A stretch of 64,000 bases of DNA from the NCBI RefSeq assembly GCF_905171775.1, contig NC_053499.1:138244422-138308421 (forward strand). Reading direction: 5' to 3'. The notes beneath the pieces were generated by a model that saw only the letters and a list, made by a program, of their open reading frames with translations, was not told the origin of the DNA and ran no database searches. The position numbers and the translations under genes are program-made. This document shows, in pieces, positions 37,141 to 49,035 of the stretch (position 1 is its first letter; every line of letters starts with the position of its first letter). The DNA comes from Rana temporaria (Eukaryota; Chordata; Amphibia; Anura; Ranidae).

Positions 37141-38395
37141 AATATTGGTCGTATGTGATTATTGTTTATTTTCCGATCGATGTGAGTTTCTATCAAAACA
37201 GTCTAAATTGTCAACAACCTAATGGGGACCATACAGGCTTTAATTGTATTATTCGATCGATGTGTGATTCGATCAAAAAGATCAAAGTGGCGAACAATCT
37301 ATTGGTACCCATACAGGCTTAAATTCAATCATTCAATCAATGTGTGATCAGATAACAACGTTTGAATTGGTGAATGATTGCCATACATGGTTAGTTTTTA
37401 TTTTTCAATCGATGTGCAATCTGACCAAAATGTTCAAATTGGTAAACAACCTAATGGTGGCCATATACGTTTTGTTTGTATTATTCGATCGACATGTGAT
37501 TCGGTGAACAATCTAATGAAGGCTATACATGGTTAGCGTTTATTATCAAATATAAATGTTTGAATTGGCAAATAATTATATACACAGTTATACACAGTTT
37601 GTTTCTTATCCAATTAATCCAAGCAATCTGATCAAAACGTTCAAATCGGCAAACAACCTAATGGTGACTGTGCACCCTTTGATTGATACTATTTGGTCGA
37701 TGTGTGATTTGATCAAAGTGATTGAATTGGTAAACAATCGAATGCTGGCCTTACATAGTTAGTGTTTATTATCCAATCAATAAGCAGATCGATCGAAATG
37801 TTCAAATTAGAAAACAATCTAATGCTGGTCATTCACACATGTATTAAAATCTGATTGATGATCGATTCAATTGAAGCAATTAAATTGGTGAATCGCACAA
37901 GTGTCCTGAAAATATGGGCTTTAAGCGTATCATCCAATCAATGTGGGATCCAATCCAAACGCTTGAATTGGTGAACAATCTAATGATGGCAATACGTGTT
38001 TTGATCGTATTATCCAATCAATGTTTAAAAATCTTCAAATTGGCAAACAGTTTGGCCATAAACAGTTAGTGTTCATTATCCAATCAATGTCTTATCCATC
38101 AAAACTTTTCAAAAAGGGGAACAATCTAACGGTTGCCGTATATACTTTGATTATATGATCTGTTCGATGTAAGATTCAGTCAAGATAACTGAATTGGCAA
38201 ACAATCTATTGGTGGCCATATACACTTCAATCTTATTTATCGAGCGATGTGCAATTCAATCAAATTGATGAATTCAGCAAACAATCGAATACACATAACT
38301 TCCCATCCAACTGATTCAGACTCAATTTAGATTGGATTTATGCAAATTGAGTTTATCGGCCAAGCCAAAATTTACCGATCGTGTTGTATCAATCG
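37141..38395. repeat. Degenerate ~80-bp minisatellite rich in ATCGATG
   Basis: About 15 diverged units carry the order TTATTCGATCGATGTGTGAT, TCGATCAAAA, TTGAATTGGCAAACAATCTA and ATGGTGGCCATACA. Starts near 37176, 37257, 37337 and 37409 give spacings of about 72-81 bases. Confidence 0.8.
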
Positions 38396-38399
38396 ACAG

Positions 38400-38815
38400 C
38401 ACTGATGAGGCTGTACTGGTGAACACTGGTGAGGTTTCACTGGTGGATACTGATAGGTAGCAATGAGAGGTAGCATTGATGGGTGGTACTGATGGGTGGC
38501 ACTAAAGGGCATTGATAGGTGGCATTGAAGGGGACTGATAAGTGGCAATGATGGGTGGCAGCAATGGGCACTGATAAGTGGCAGTGATTGGCACTGGTGG
38601 GTCGCAGTGATGGGCACTGGTAGGTGACACTAATAAGGCAGCACTGCTGGGTGGCACTGACAATGAGGCACTGATGGGCACTGATTGGTACCACTGGTGG
38701 GCATTGATAGGTGGCACTGATTGCTGGCACTCATATGCACTGCTGGGCACTGATTGTTGGCACTGATATGCACTGGTGGTCACTGGTAGATGGCACAGAT
38801 GAGGTGGCTGTGCCT
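38400..38815. repeat. Degenerate minisatellite of GGTGGCACTGATGGGCACTGAT type
   Basis: Words GGTGGCACTGAT, TGATGGGTGGCA and GGGCACTGAT alternate in units of roughly 14 and 28 bases with frequent changes. Confidence 0.8.
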
Positions 38816-39112
38816 CTTTCTCTTCGGGACCAATGTCCCTTCCACAGAAGCCGGTGAAAAACGATTACCAATCTTCTGTTTACATCACATGATCAGCTGT
38901 CATTGGCTGACAGCTGATCATGTGGTAAGGGGCCCGGATCAGCCCCTTACGCTGATCTGTGATCAGCCGAGTATCATTGATTTGGTGGTCACAGAGCGCA
39001 CCGCGTGCGTCCCGGAGGGGACGTTCAAAAGGTCGGACATCATATGACAGCGTCCCAGCAAAGTAGGCCCCTGTTGTAGCCGTCATTCGGTTCTAGCGTG
39101 GACAGGAAGGAG

Positions 39113-39480
39113 TTAAAGTGGTTGTAAACCTCGGACATGAAATAACAAAGTATTTCCCTCTAGTGTGCTCTTGTCTCAATCCGGAAAACTAAGGGTCAAT
39201 TCAGTCTGCTGCTTCCTTCCTCTGATATCTCCATCAGTCACTTCTGACAAGTTTTCCTGACACCAAGAGAAAAAAGGTGACAGGGGAGGCACCTCCAGCT
39301 GATTGACAGCCTCAGCTATGTTCCTGTGTGATGTGTGAAGGGGGGTGTGTCCCCTTCCTCCAATCAGCTGTCAGAGCTCCCCTCACGGAATAATGCTGAG
39401 TGTAACTTCAGCCAATCACAATCTCCCGTCATGCCAATTAGATGTGGAGAAAACCACATCCAATTCTCACTAGTGTGAAC
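39113..39480. repeat. Truncated TTAA-type repeat related to 12290-12640
   Basis: It begins TTAAAGTGGTTGTAAACCTC, like the TTAA-AGGGGTTGTAAAGG termini elsewhere, and contains CTTGTCTCAATCCG, CAGTCACTTCTGACA and CCTGACACCAAG. No matching right terminus is visible. Confidence 0.5.
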
Positions 39481-39949
39481 CCAATCTCACTGATCATGTT
39501 TTATCGATCGGCAGCTCTGAGAGGCTTTGCTCATGAATTTAATCATATTTCAGTGTGTGTCACATTGTTCAAACAGGTTGTCGACTATAGATCGAGTATT
39601 ACTATTGGGAGTGATCGATTGTAAAATAAATCAATATAATACACAATCAATCAATAGATTAAATAATTAATAATGACATAATCAATAAATATAATCAATC
39701 ATTTATTAAAGTCATCATTTATTCTGCCGTAATAGGCAGAACTTCCCTAACGATCAATTTAGACTCAATTTAGGTTGTATCTGATTAAACTGAGGTGATG
39801 GGTCAGGACGGAATTTACCGATCATGTTGTATCGATCGGCGCCATTGAGATGCGTTATTCATTCATTGGATTGTAGCTTAATCGACCAGATCATGAGACT
39901 GCGTGGTGGAAACAAATTACTTTTATATTATAGTATATATATTATATTA

Positions 39950-41310
<1,361 letters not shown>

Positions 41311-41870
41311 CTTATTCCTATTGGGAATGATTCATCGGATAAGAAATCGATCATCTATCAGGATATCTATGGCCAACATAACAATGAGTTATATACACTG
41401 TCGGGATTATCGGTGACAGATCTCCCTGTATATGGCCAGAAACAATCAGATCTTAGATACACATCTGGTTACTGGTGCGATATCATTCACAGCAAACCAG
41501 ACTCAGCTGCTGCAGAACCTCTTTGGCAGTCCAGCTGTCCATCATTCACCATCAGACAGAAATGGGATCATCGGCTCCGTCTCCCAAGAGGTGTTGCAGC
41601 AGCCAATCATTTCCCTGTGACCTCGCTGAACGATTTGACCTCTCATGTGACTGCAATCATTAAAAACCGATCAGCCTATCGGGTGACTGATCCCTCCCGC
41701 TATGTCCAACAATCTGTCACTGCTGGGAGAGAAAAAAAAGCGTCACGAGGGAGGTGTGCGTCATTAACCCCCACAAGATAAGATGAGTCTGTTCATCTGT
41801 AATCATCTCCATCATAAAGCCTGTAGCAGTATTAAAGGGTTAATGTTCCCTCTCTGAATAAACTCAGCCT

Positions 41871-42065
41871 AAGGGTCACCATACACATTACAATCTGATT
41901 GTCCAATCTGTACAATTTCCTTCAGACTTAACAAAACTCTGTCATATGAGGATCTCCCTAATCTACGTAAATCATTTCTATCAGTATCAAAGTCAGGCAT
42001 GCCCATTCGCTACACATCTAAAGCTAACCATACACTATACAATCAGATTGTACAATATCTGTATA
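41871..42065. mobile_element. MITE-like repeat, CACCATACACATTACAATCTGATTG type
   Basis: CACCATACACATTACAATCT and CTATACAATCAGATTGTACA mark repeat-type ends here. A related piece (CATACACACTATACAATCTG) lies at 46152. No full terminal pair was defined. Confidence 0.35.
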
Positions 42066-42289
42066 CATTTTGCGTTTTTAAACCTGGGTTTTTTTATGCA
42101 TTTTTGCATGCAGTTTTCATGCATTTTGCGTTTTACATTTTTTTCCCTCTTTAAACACAAGTTATAAAGCTGGGTGCTAAAGGAGGGGGCTGGGAAGCCG
42201 GCCGTTGCGTCCTTAACAACCAAGGAGACATCAGCTGTCAGCAGGGTTCCCTGCTGACAGCTCAATGTAACAAAACAATTCTGGCAAAA

Positions 42290-42720
42290 AATGGTGTGCC
42301 CCCCCCCCCCCAGGTCTATACCAGGACCTTCGAGTCTAGTATGGAATCGGAGGGAACCCCCCCGCCAAATTGTTTTTTCAAATGTGTGGGGTCCCCCCAA
42401 AAATCAATAACAGACCCTTATTTGAGCATGCCAGGAAAGGGAGGGGATGAGCGAGTGCCCCACCCCCTCCTGAACCATACCAGGCCACATGCTCTCAACC
42501 GGGGGATGCTTTAGGGCAGGGGGGCTCGGTGCCCCCACCCCAAAGCACGTTGCCCCTGTGTTTGGACATGAGGACTAGGGCCTCTTCCCAACAACCCTAG
42601 CTGGTGGTTGTCGGGATCGGTGGCATGGGAGCTAATCGGAATCTGGAAGCCCCCCTTTAACAAGGAGGCCCCCAGACCCCCCCCCCATGTCAATTCACCT
42701 CAAAAAGCAATGAAATGTAA
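42290..42720. repeat. C-rich interspersed repeat, unclassified
   Basis: Long C runs alternate with sequence such as GGTCTATACCAGGACCTTCG and GGACATGAGGACTAGGGCC. It reads as a repeat fragment rather than a gene; both strands show only frames full of Pro and Gly. Confidence 0.35.
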
Positions 42721-42975
42721 AAAAAAAAAAAAAAGTTTTTTTGACAAGTCCTTCAATAATAAAATAGCTCTGAGCTGTCTACTCCCGTCACCGTCTTTCC
42801 CATTGCTGTTGTCTCCCCGAGCCGTCTTCTCCCACTGCTGTCTCTCTCGCTGCCGTCTTCTCCCACTGCTGTCTCTCTCGCAGCTGTCTTCTCCTGCTGC
42901 CTTCTCTCCTTCTGCCCTCATCTCCCTGAGCCATCTTCTCCTGCTGTCGTCTTTTCCCTGAACCATCTTCTCCTG

Positions 42976-43859
42976 TATGGGTGGATAGAGAGATGAATGG
43001 ATGGGTGGATGGATGGGTGAATAGAGGGATGGTGGTAAATGGTTGGATGGATGGGTGGATGGATGGATGGGTGGATGGAGGAATAGATGGATAAATGGAT
43101 GGATGGATGAGTGGATGGATGGGTGAATAGAGGGATGGATAGATAAATGGTTGGATGGATGGGTGGATGCAGAGATGTATCTTGGCCTAGGCCGACAAGG
43201 CCTAGGCCTAGGGTGGCACTTTGCCGCCCCCCCGCACGAAAACCCCCCCACCCGTCTTCCCAATTCAGAGGCAGCCACCCGCCCGCTCAGATTGTCAGGC
43301 CTAGGGCAGCGCAAATCCTAAATACACCTCTGGGTGGATGGGTGAATAGAGGGAAGGATGGATAAATGGATGGATGGATAAATTAATAGAGGGATGGATG
43401 GGTAAATGTTTGGATGGATAAGTGGATGGGTGAAACGAGGACTGGATGGATAAATGGTTGGATGGATGGATGGATAAATGGATGGGTGGATGGATGGATG
43501 GATGGATAAATGGGTGGGTGGATGGATGGATGGATGGATAAATGGGTGGGTGGATGGATGGATAAATGGATGGGTGGATGGATGATAAATAGATAAATGG
43601 ATGGACGGATGGATAAATGGGTGCATGGATGGGTGGATGGATGAATGGAAGGGTGGATGGATGGATGGATAAATGGGTGGATATAGCAGTGGATGGATGG
43701 ATGGATGGATGGACAGATGGGTGGATATATGGATGGGTGGATAGAGGGATGGATAAATGTATGGATGGATGGATAAATGGGTGGATAAGTGGATGGATGG
43801 GTGGATAGATGGATGGATGGATAAATGGCTGGATGGGTGGATGGATAAATGGGTGGATT
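42976..43859. repeat. GGAT-type minisatellite (TGGATGGATGGG)
   Basis: Variants of GGATGGATGGGTGGATAAAT fill nearly 900 bases, interrupted by the hAT-like insertion at 43170-43332. Confidence 0.95.
43170..43332. mobile_element. hAT-like MITE in the GGAT array
   Basis: The ends CAGAGATGTAT and AATACACCTCTG are inverted copies. They are flanked by GGTGGATG on both sides (43162-43169 and 43333-43340), consistent with an 8-bp hAT target duplication, although the array motif could also provide this by chance. The interior is GC-rich with GGCCTAGGCC. Confidence 0.75.
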
Positions 43860-43879
43860 TTTTTTTTTTTTTTTGTAAA

Positions 43880-44036
43880 GCACTATGCAAACACATAAGT
43901 CAACACTTCACTTACAACACATAAGTCCTAAATAATAATAATATTAATATTATTATTTTAATATTTTATTATATGTATTATTATTACTAAGCCACCCTGC
44001 AAATAAATAAAGAACACATTATAACTTATTAATAAA

Positions 44037-44109
<73 letters not shown>

Positions 44110-44228
44110 ATAGGTTTCCTCCTAACACTCCCATATTAAATTGTATTTTAACTGTACCGTCTCATTTTTTTTTCTTTTGTAAATCACTGTGCAACACATA
44201 AGTCAACACTGGCAACACATACGTCCTA

Positions 44229-44315
<87 letters not shown>

Positions 44316-44376
44316 GTTTTAATAAACACATAAGTAAGCACTGGCATAAGTCCTGAATAGTAATATTAATAATAAT

Positions 44377-44419
<43 letters not shown>

Positions 44420-44422
44420 GCA

Positions 44423-44474
<52 letters not shown>

Positions 44475-44567
44475 GTATTAGTAGTATTAATATTATTTTA
44501 ATATTGTAATTTTGTTATATTATTATTACTAAGCCACCCAGCAAATAAATAAAGGATGTATTATAAC

Positions 44568-44624
<57 letters not shown>

Positions 44625-44902
44625 GACCACGCAGAAACCTAAAAAGAAACACAATTCGGCACTGGCAACACATAAGTCCTAAATAATAATATTACAATTA
44701 TTATTATTATTATTATCATTATTAATATTTTAATATGTTATTATTACTACTAAGCCACTCTGCAAATAAAGAACACATTATAAGTTATTATTATTACTAG
44801 TATTATTAATAATAGGTTGCAGCCCAACACTCCTGTATTAAATTGCATTTTAACTGTACTGTCTCCCCTTTGCAAACACATAAGTCCTAAATAATAATAT
44901 TA

Positions 44903-44947
<45 letters not shown>

Positions 44948-44986
44948 TTAATAAACATGTAAATCCTGAATATTAATAAGAATAAC

Positions 44987-45018
<32 letters not shown>

Positions 45019-45146
45019 TAATAACAATAATAACAATAATAACAATAATAATAATAATAATAATAATTATTATTATTATTATTATTATTATTATTGTTAC
45101 TACTAGTAGTATTAATATTAATATTATTTGAATATTGTATTCTTTG

Positions 45147-45198
<52 letters not shown>

Positions 45199-45280
45199 GT
45201 CACCCAGCAAATAAATAAAGGATGCATTATCTTATTATTATTATTGTTATTATTATTATTATTCAACCACACAGAAACCT
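43880..45280. repeat. AAT/ATT block with alternating higher-order units
   Basis: Long (AAT)n and (ATT)n runs are joined by short conserved linkers. AAGCCACYCTGCAAATAAA followed by GAACACATTATAA occurs at 43989 and 44752. AAGYCACCCAGCAAATAAAT followed by AAAGGATG occurs at 44529 and 45196. A CACGCAGAAACCTAAAAAGA type linker occurs near 44628 and 45268. Confidence 0.85.
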
Positions 45281-45652
45281 AAAAAGAAACACAATTTGGC
45301 ACTGTCCCCATCAATCCCATAATTTTCTCCATGTCTATTTCCCCCTCTTAGCAAATATATGACAATATTAATAGCCCTTCAGTAAATATTTGTTTGCACT
45401 AAAATTAGACATGAAATAGAAGTCTGCCCGATCGGCTTACACTAAGAAGCTCTGAAACGATCGCACTATGGTAAATCTATTGATTTTACGCCCCTATCGT
45501 CTTTAGGCTTCTCTAGACACCAGGGAGATCTCTCGCTGAGCTCTGTAACATGAGGAAGACTTGAAGCCAGTGCTGGAATCTGGCACCTGACAGAATATGT
45601 TATCCACTTAAATGACCTTACTAAATTTCTGCCAGCGGAGAGCAGCGCTGTG

Positions 45653-45668
45653 CCCACTAGGGGGAGCC
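45653..45668 (+). promoter_or_regulatory. CTCF-like motif
   Basis: CCCACTAGGGGGAGCC matches the core of the vertebrate CTCF consensus closely. It sits in non-satellite sequence about 12 kb upstream of the putative CDH8 promoter, after the AAT/ATT block. Confidence 0.35.
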
Positions 45669-46652
45669 AGAAGACACAAGCTTCACACACAGCAGCAGCT
45701 AGAATGCCATCTGTCTCATTGCAGAAGTACAGTATCCTTGTGACTGTGAGATCTCACAAACATGCCAACGACAAAGTGGTAAGGGAACATCAGACACTAA
45801 AAATAAAACATAAATAAATAATAGTATACATATGGAAGGCATTCATCACTGTGCACTGTGGATGAACTGGTCCGAAGTATGCATCTGTTAGTATTCCAAA
45901 AAAAAAAATGTAATTTAAAGATCTATCAATGCAATAAATTGAAGATTTCTGCTTAGTTATAATGTCGATGTGCACTATGCATATATTATGGACTTTGGCG
46001 GACACTGTCCTTGTATAAACCATATGAAGATTGCTTGATGCCGCAATTAGGGGCCCAATCTGATGATATTGCAGATTTACTAACATCGGTTGGCCAAAAT
46101 ACCCGCTGGTGCCTATGTCTCCTCCCTAAATGAAGTAATGTCACTCCTAAGCTGGTCATACACACTATACAATCTGGTTGTACAATTTCTGTACAACCTT
46201 CTTTATATTCACCAAAGCTTTATGAGGATCAAAACCTAAATAACTAATTTAATTTGTATCTATTCAGACAGGCCCTCCCGCCCTCGTACTACATAGTGAT
46301 GGTAGATCTAATGGAGATCAGATTGCACCTTGAAGTGGTCTACAAACTGTGAACGGTTGCGGCCCATTGCTTGCCTCTATCTGGGCCTTGGGGCACCATT
46401 CCTCTCACTGACACCAACAATGGGACATAATTCCAGGTATAACACAGGTATTTGTACCCACTTCTGGGAATAGACTCCCGTTGGCGTCATGCCCCTGTGC
46501 GTAACCCCCCGCTGTCTTCTGGGAAACACACTGGCTCCAGGAGACAGCGGGGACCAGTGAGGGTGCATGCACAGAAGGGAACTGGGCAGCAGTGGCGGTT
46601 GGTGCTCCAATTATTTTTTTGGGGGGGGGCACAAAAAACAAAAATCAATGGC

Positions 46653-47270
46653 AGCCACTGTGCCATGCCATCAATTGTCGCCAATGTGCCATGCTATCAA
46701 ATGCAGCCACTGTGCCATCAATTGTCACCACTGTGCCATCATTTGTCTCCACTGTGCCATGACATCAAACGTAGACACTGTGTCATCAATTGTCGCCACT
46801 GTGCCATCAATTGTCACCACTGTGCCATGCCATCAAATGCAGCCACTGTGCCCATCAATTGTCGCCACTGTGCCATGTCATCAAACGTAGCCACTGTGCC
46901 ATCAATTGTCGCCACTGTGCCATGCTATCAAATGCAGCCACTGTGCCATCAATTGTCGCCACTGTGCCATCATTTGTCTCCACTGTGCCATGCCATCAAA
47001 CGTAGCCACTGTGTCATCAATTGTCGCCACTGTGCCATGCCATCAAACGCAGCCACTGTGCCCATCAATTGTCGCTACTGTGCCCATCAATTGTCGCCAC
47101 TGTGCCATGTCATCAAACGCAGCCACTGTGCCATCAATTGTCGCCACCATGCCCATCAATTGTTGCCACTGTGCCCATCAATTGTCGCCACTGTGCCATG
47201 ACATCGATTGTCGCCACTGTGCCATCAATTGTCGCCACTGTGCCCATCAATTGCCGCCAATTTGCCCCTC
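46653..47270. repeat. 21-24 bp minisatellite (CATCAATTGTCGCCACTGTGC)
   Basis: More than 20 units alternate between CATCAATTGTCGCCACTGTGC and CATCAAAYGYAGCCACTGTGC. Open frames rich in Cys and His across it are a by-product of the unit. Confidence 0.95.
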
Positions 47271-47820
47271 AAAAACCGAGAGTTTGCCCCATAAAATGCC
47301 ACCAGATTGCCCCCTCAAATACCACCAGATTGGCCCCTCAAATACCACCAGATTGCCCCCCCCGCCTGGCACTTACCTTTCTCGGGTCAGCCATTCTCCC
47401 TCCACGCTCCCTCAATGTCTTCTCCCGCCCTCGATGTCGCTTCAGCCAATCAGGTTACCGGTAACCAGACCCGGTGAACCTGATTGGCTGAGACGCATGT
47501 CAGTGTTAACCCGGAAACGCACACCCTGTGCGTCCCCTGGTTAACTATTCGGAAGCCGATTAGAGCCAACAGACTGTAATTGCAAAGCCTATCATCGCTG
47601 CTGGCTCTGATAGACACTTCCAAAACCAACCAACTGCTGTTATTCAGATGGTCGGCACTCACCAGGGGGCCGGCCATCTGAATAGTGGGCGGCAGCGGTG
47701 CTGGCGACAATACCTAGATTCATGCAATAGAAGAAGGAAAATCACCGCTCAAGGTGGGTCTGCTATAGGGTCATACACAGGTGTAAGATTCCAAGGGTGC
47801 TGGCAGTGCACTAGGCAAGC

Positions 47821-48108
47821 ATTGGTGTAAAATGAAGGATGGATGGCCGCACTCCAAACCAAACAGGTTGTCTTTATTTAAACGAACAGCAAAAACATAC
47901 CAGATCACAGCAACAGAAACAGGAGGATAACCGACGTTTCGCACTGACTTAGTGCTTATTCATGGCTGAATAAGCACTAAGTCAGTGCGAAACGTCGGTT
48001 ATCCTCCTGTTTCTGTTGCTGTGATCTGGTATGTTTTTGCTGCTCGTTTAAATAAAGACAACCTGTTTGGTTTGGAGTGCGGCCATCCATCCTTCATTTT
48101 ACGCCAAT
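47821..48108. mobile_element. Near-perfect palindrome: two retroelement tails head to head
   Basis: Arms 47821-47962 and 47967-48108 are inverted copies over 142 bases with two differences (T/C near 47826, A/G near 47885). The right arm reads outward CTGAATAAGCACT, AGTGCGAAACGTCGG, then AAATAAAGACAACC and GGAGTGCGGCC. This is the layout of a retroelement tail like those at 5250 and 50402. Confidence 0.8.
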
Positions 48109-49035
48109 AGATTCATGCAATGCATGAATCTAGGTATTGTTGACTTGAGTGACGGGTGCAGGGGAGAGAGGGGGCGGCGCTCCTGCGCCCACTATGGATG
48201 CACCGCCACTGAGTTCCTCTAATGAATATTCACCTACCTGGGCCACAGCTATTAAAACACATTCCCCACCATATGCAATAATTGAAAGAGGTGTAGTTAC
48301 AGCTATGCTTTCTGTGAACATTTTAACTTTAACAAAGTTCCAACTTTTTCTGAATAGCGTTAGGAACTCAGCGACTATGTGCATTTGGGATGCACTTGGG
48401 AGCTTGGCTCTACAATGATTTGAATATCTTATACTGGAACCTACCTCATTATACTGACAAGCATACCTGTGCTACATGGTGCACAATGTTACCTGAAATG
48501 TGTCATCTAGAGTTAGAGAAGGATGGATGTTGATACAAATTGGCATGTGAAAGCTGTCATGTATTTTCCCTCCAGGATATCCATTTCTAAAGGTTGTAGA
48601 TCCTTTTATTGCTCACTAGCTGCAGAACTGTACAGATATGCACACTCAAATCCACAAGAGATTATGCAATGGGCACTTTATAAAATTGCTGTGTTTGACC
48701 ATGTAAATAACTGATGGAATGAATTATTGATAATTTGTTCTCTCCTTGCTATCCTTTAATGTATACATGCTTATTATCCGCCTTTCTTTGCTGCATTATT
48801 GAAGACTTTATGCTCCCGCTACTTCTGATGTGTGTGTGAGTTATGTATTGGGTTGGTTAGCACCCAAGGCACTGCCGGCTAAATGCTCTACCGCTCATGA
48901 TATATGTGCTATCGGATACCAATGAAGAGTAAAGGTAATGTACGGAACATGAAAAAGAAAAACAAATATGTAGAGGAAAATGTAGAGTGAGAAAGCAAGG
49001 GGCTGAGTGACAAGAAATAAATAAAAAGGCCTTAA

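Larger units (their letters stand above)
46590..48211. mobile_element. hAT-like element with CAGTGGCGGTTGGTGC ends, carrying a minisatellite and a palindrome
   Basis: CAGTGGCGGTTGGTGC (from 46590) and GGATGCACCGCCACTG (to 48211) are inverted termini of hAT type. No clean 8-bp duplication is seen. The body holds the 21-24 bp minisatellite at 46653-47270 and the inverted tail pair at 47821-48108. Short inverted copies of CCTAGATTCATGCA lie at 47713 and 48118. Confidence 0.6.

Noticed and set aside
42700..43896. His/Pro/Ser-rich frames of 166-204 codons
   Set aside because: They read through the GGAT minisatellite on the reverse strand.
46653..47270. CRISPR-like array of short repeats
   Set aside because: Units are directly adjacent with no unique spacers, in a vertebrate genome.
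46452..47544. Long Cys/His-rich frames (249 and 212 codons) resembling zinc-finger repeats
   Set aside because: They are translations of a 21-24 bp minisatellite. Several frames are open because the unit is often a multiple of three, spacing is not that of a zinc finger, and there is no splice or start context.
47713..48131. Larger palindrome including the CCTAGATTCATGCA flanks
   Set aside because: Only short flanking pieces match and spacing differs, so they are probably separate repeats of the host element rather than an extension of the 142-bp arms.
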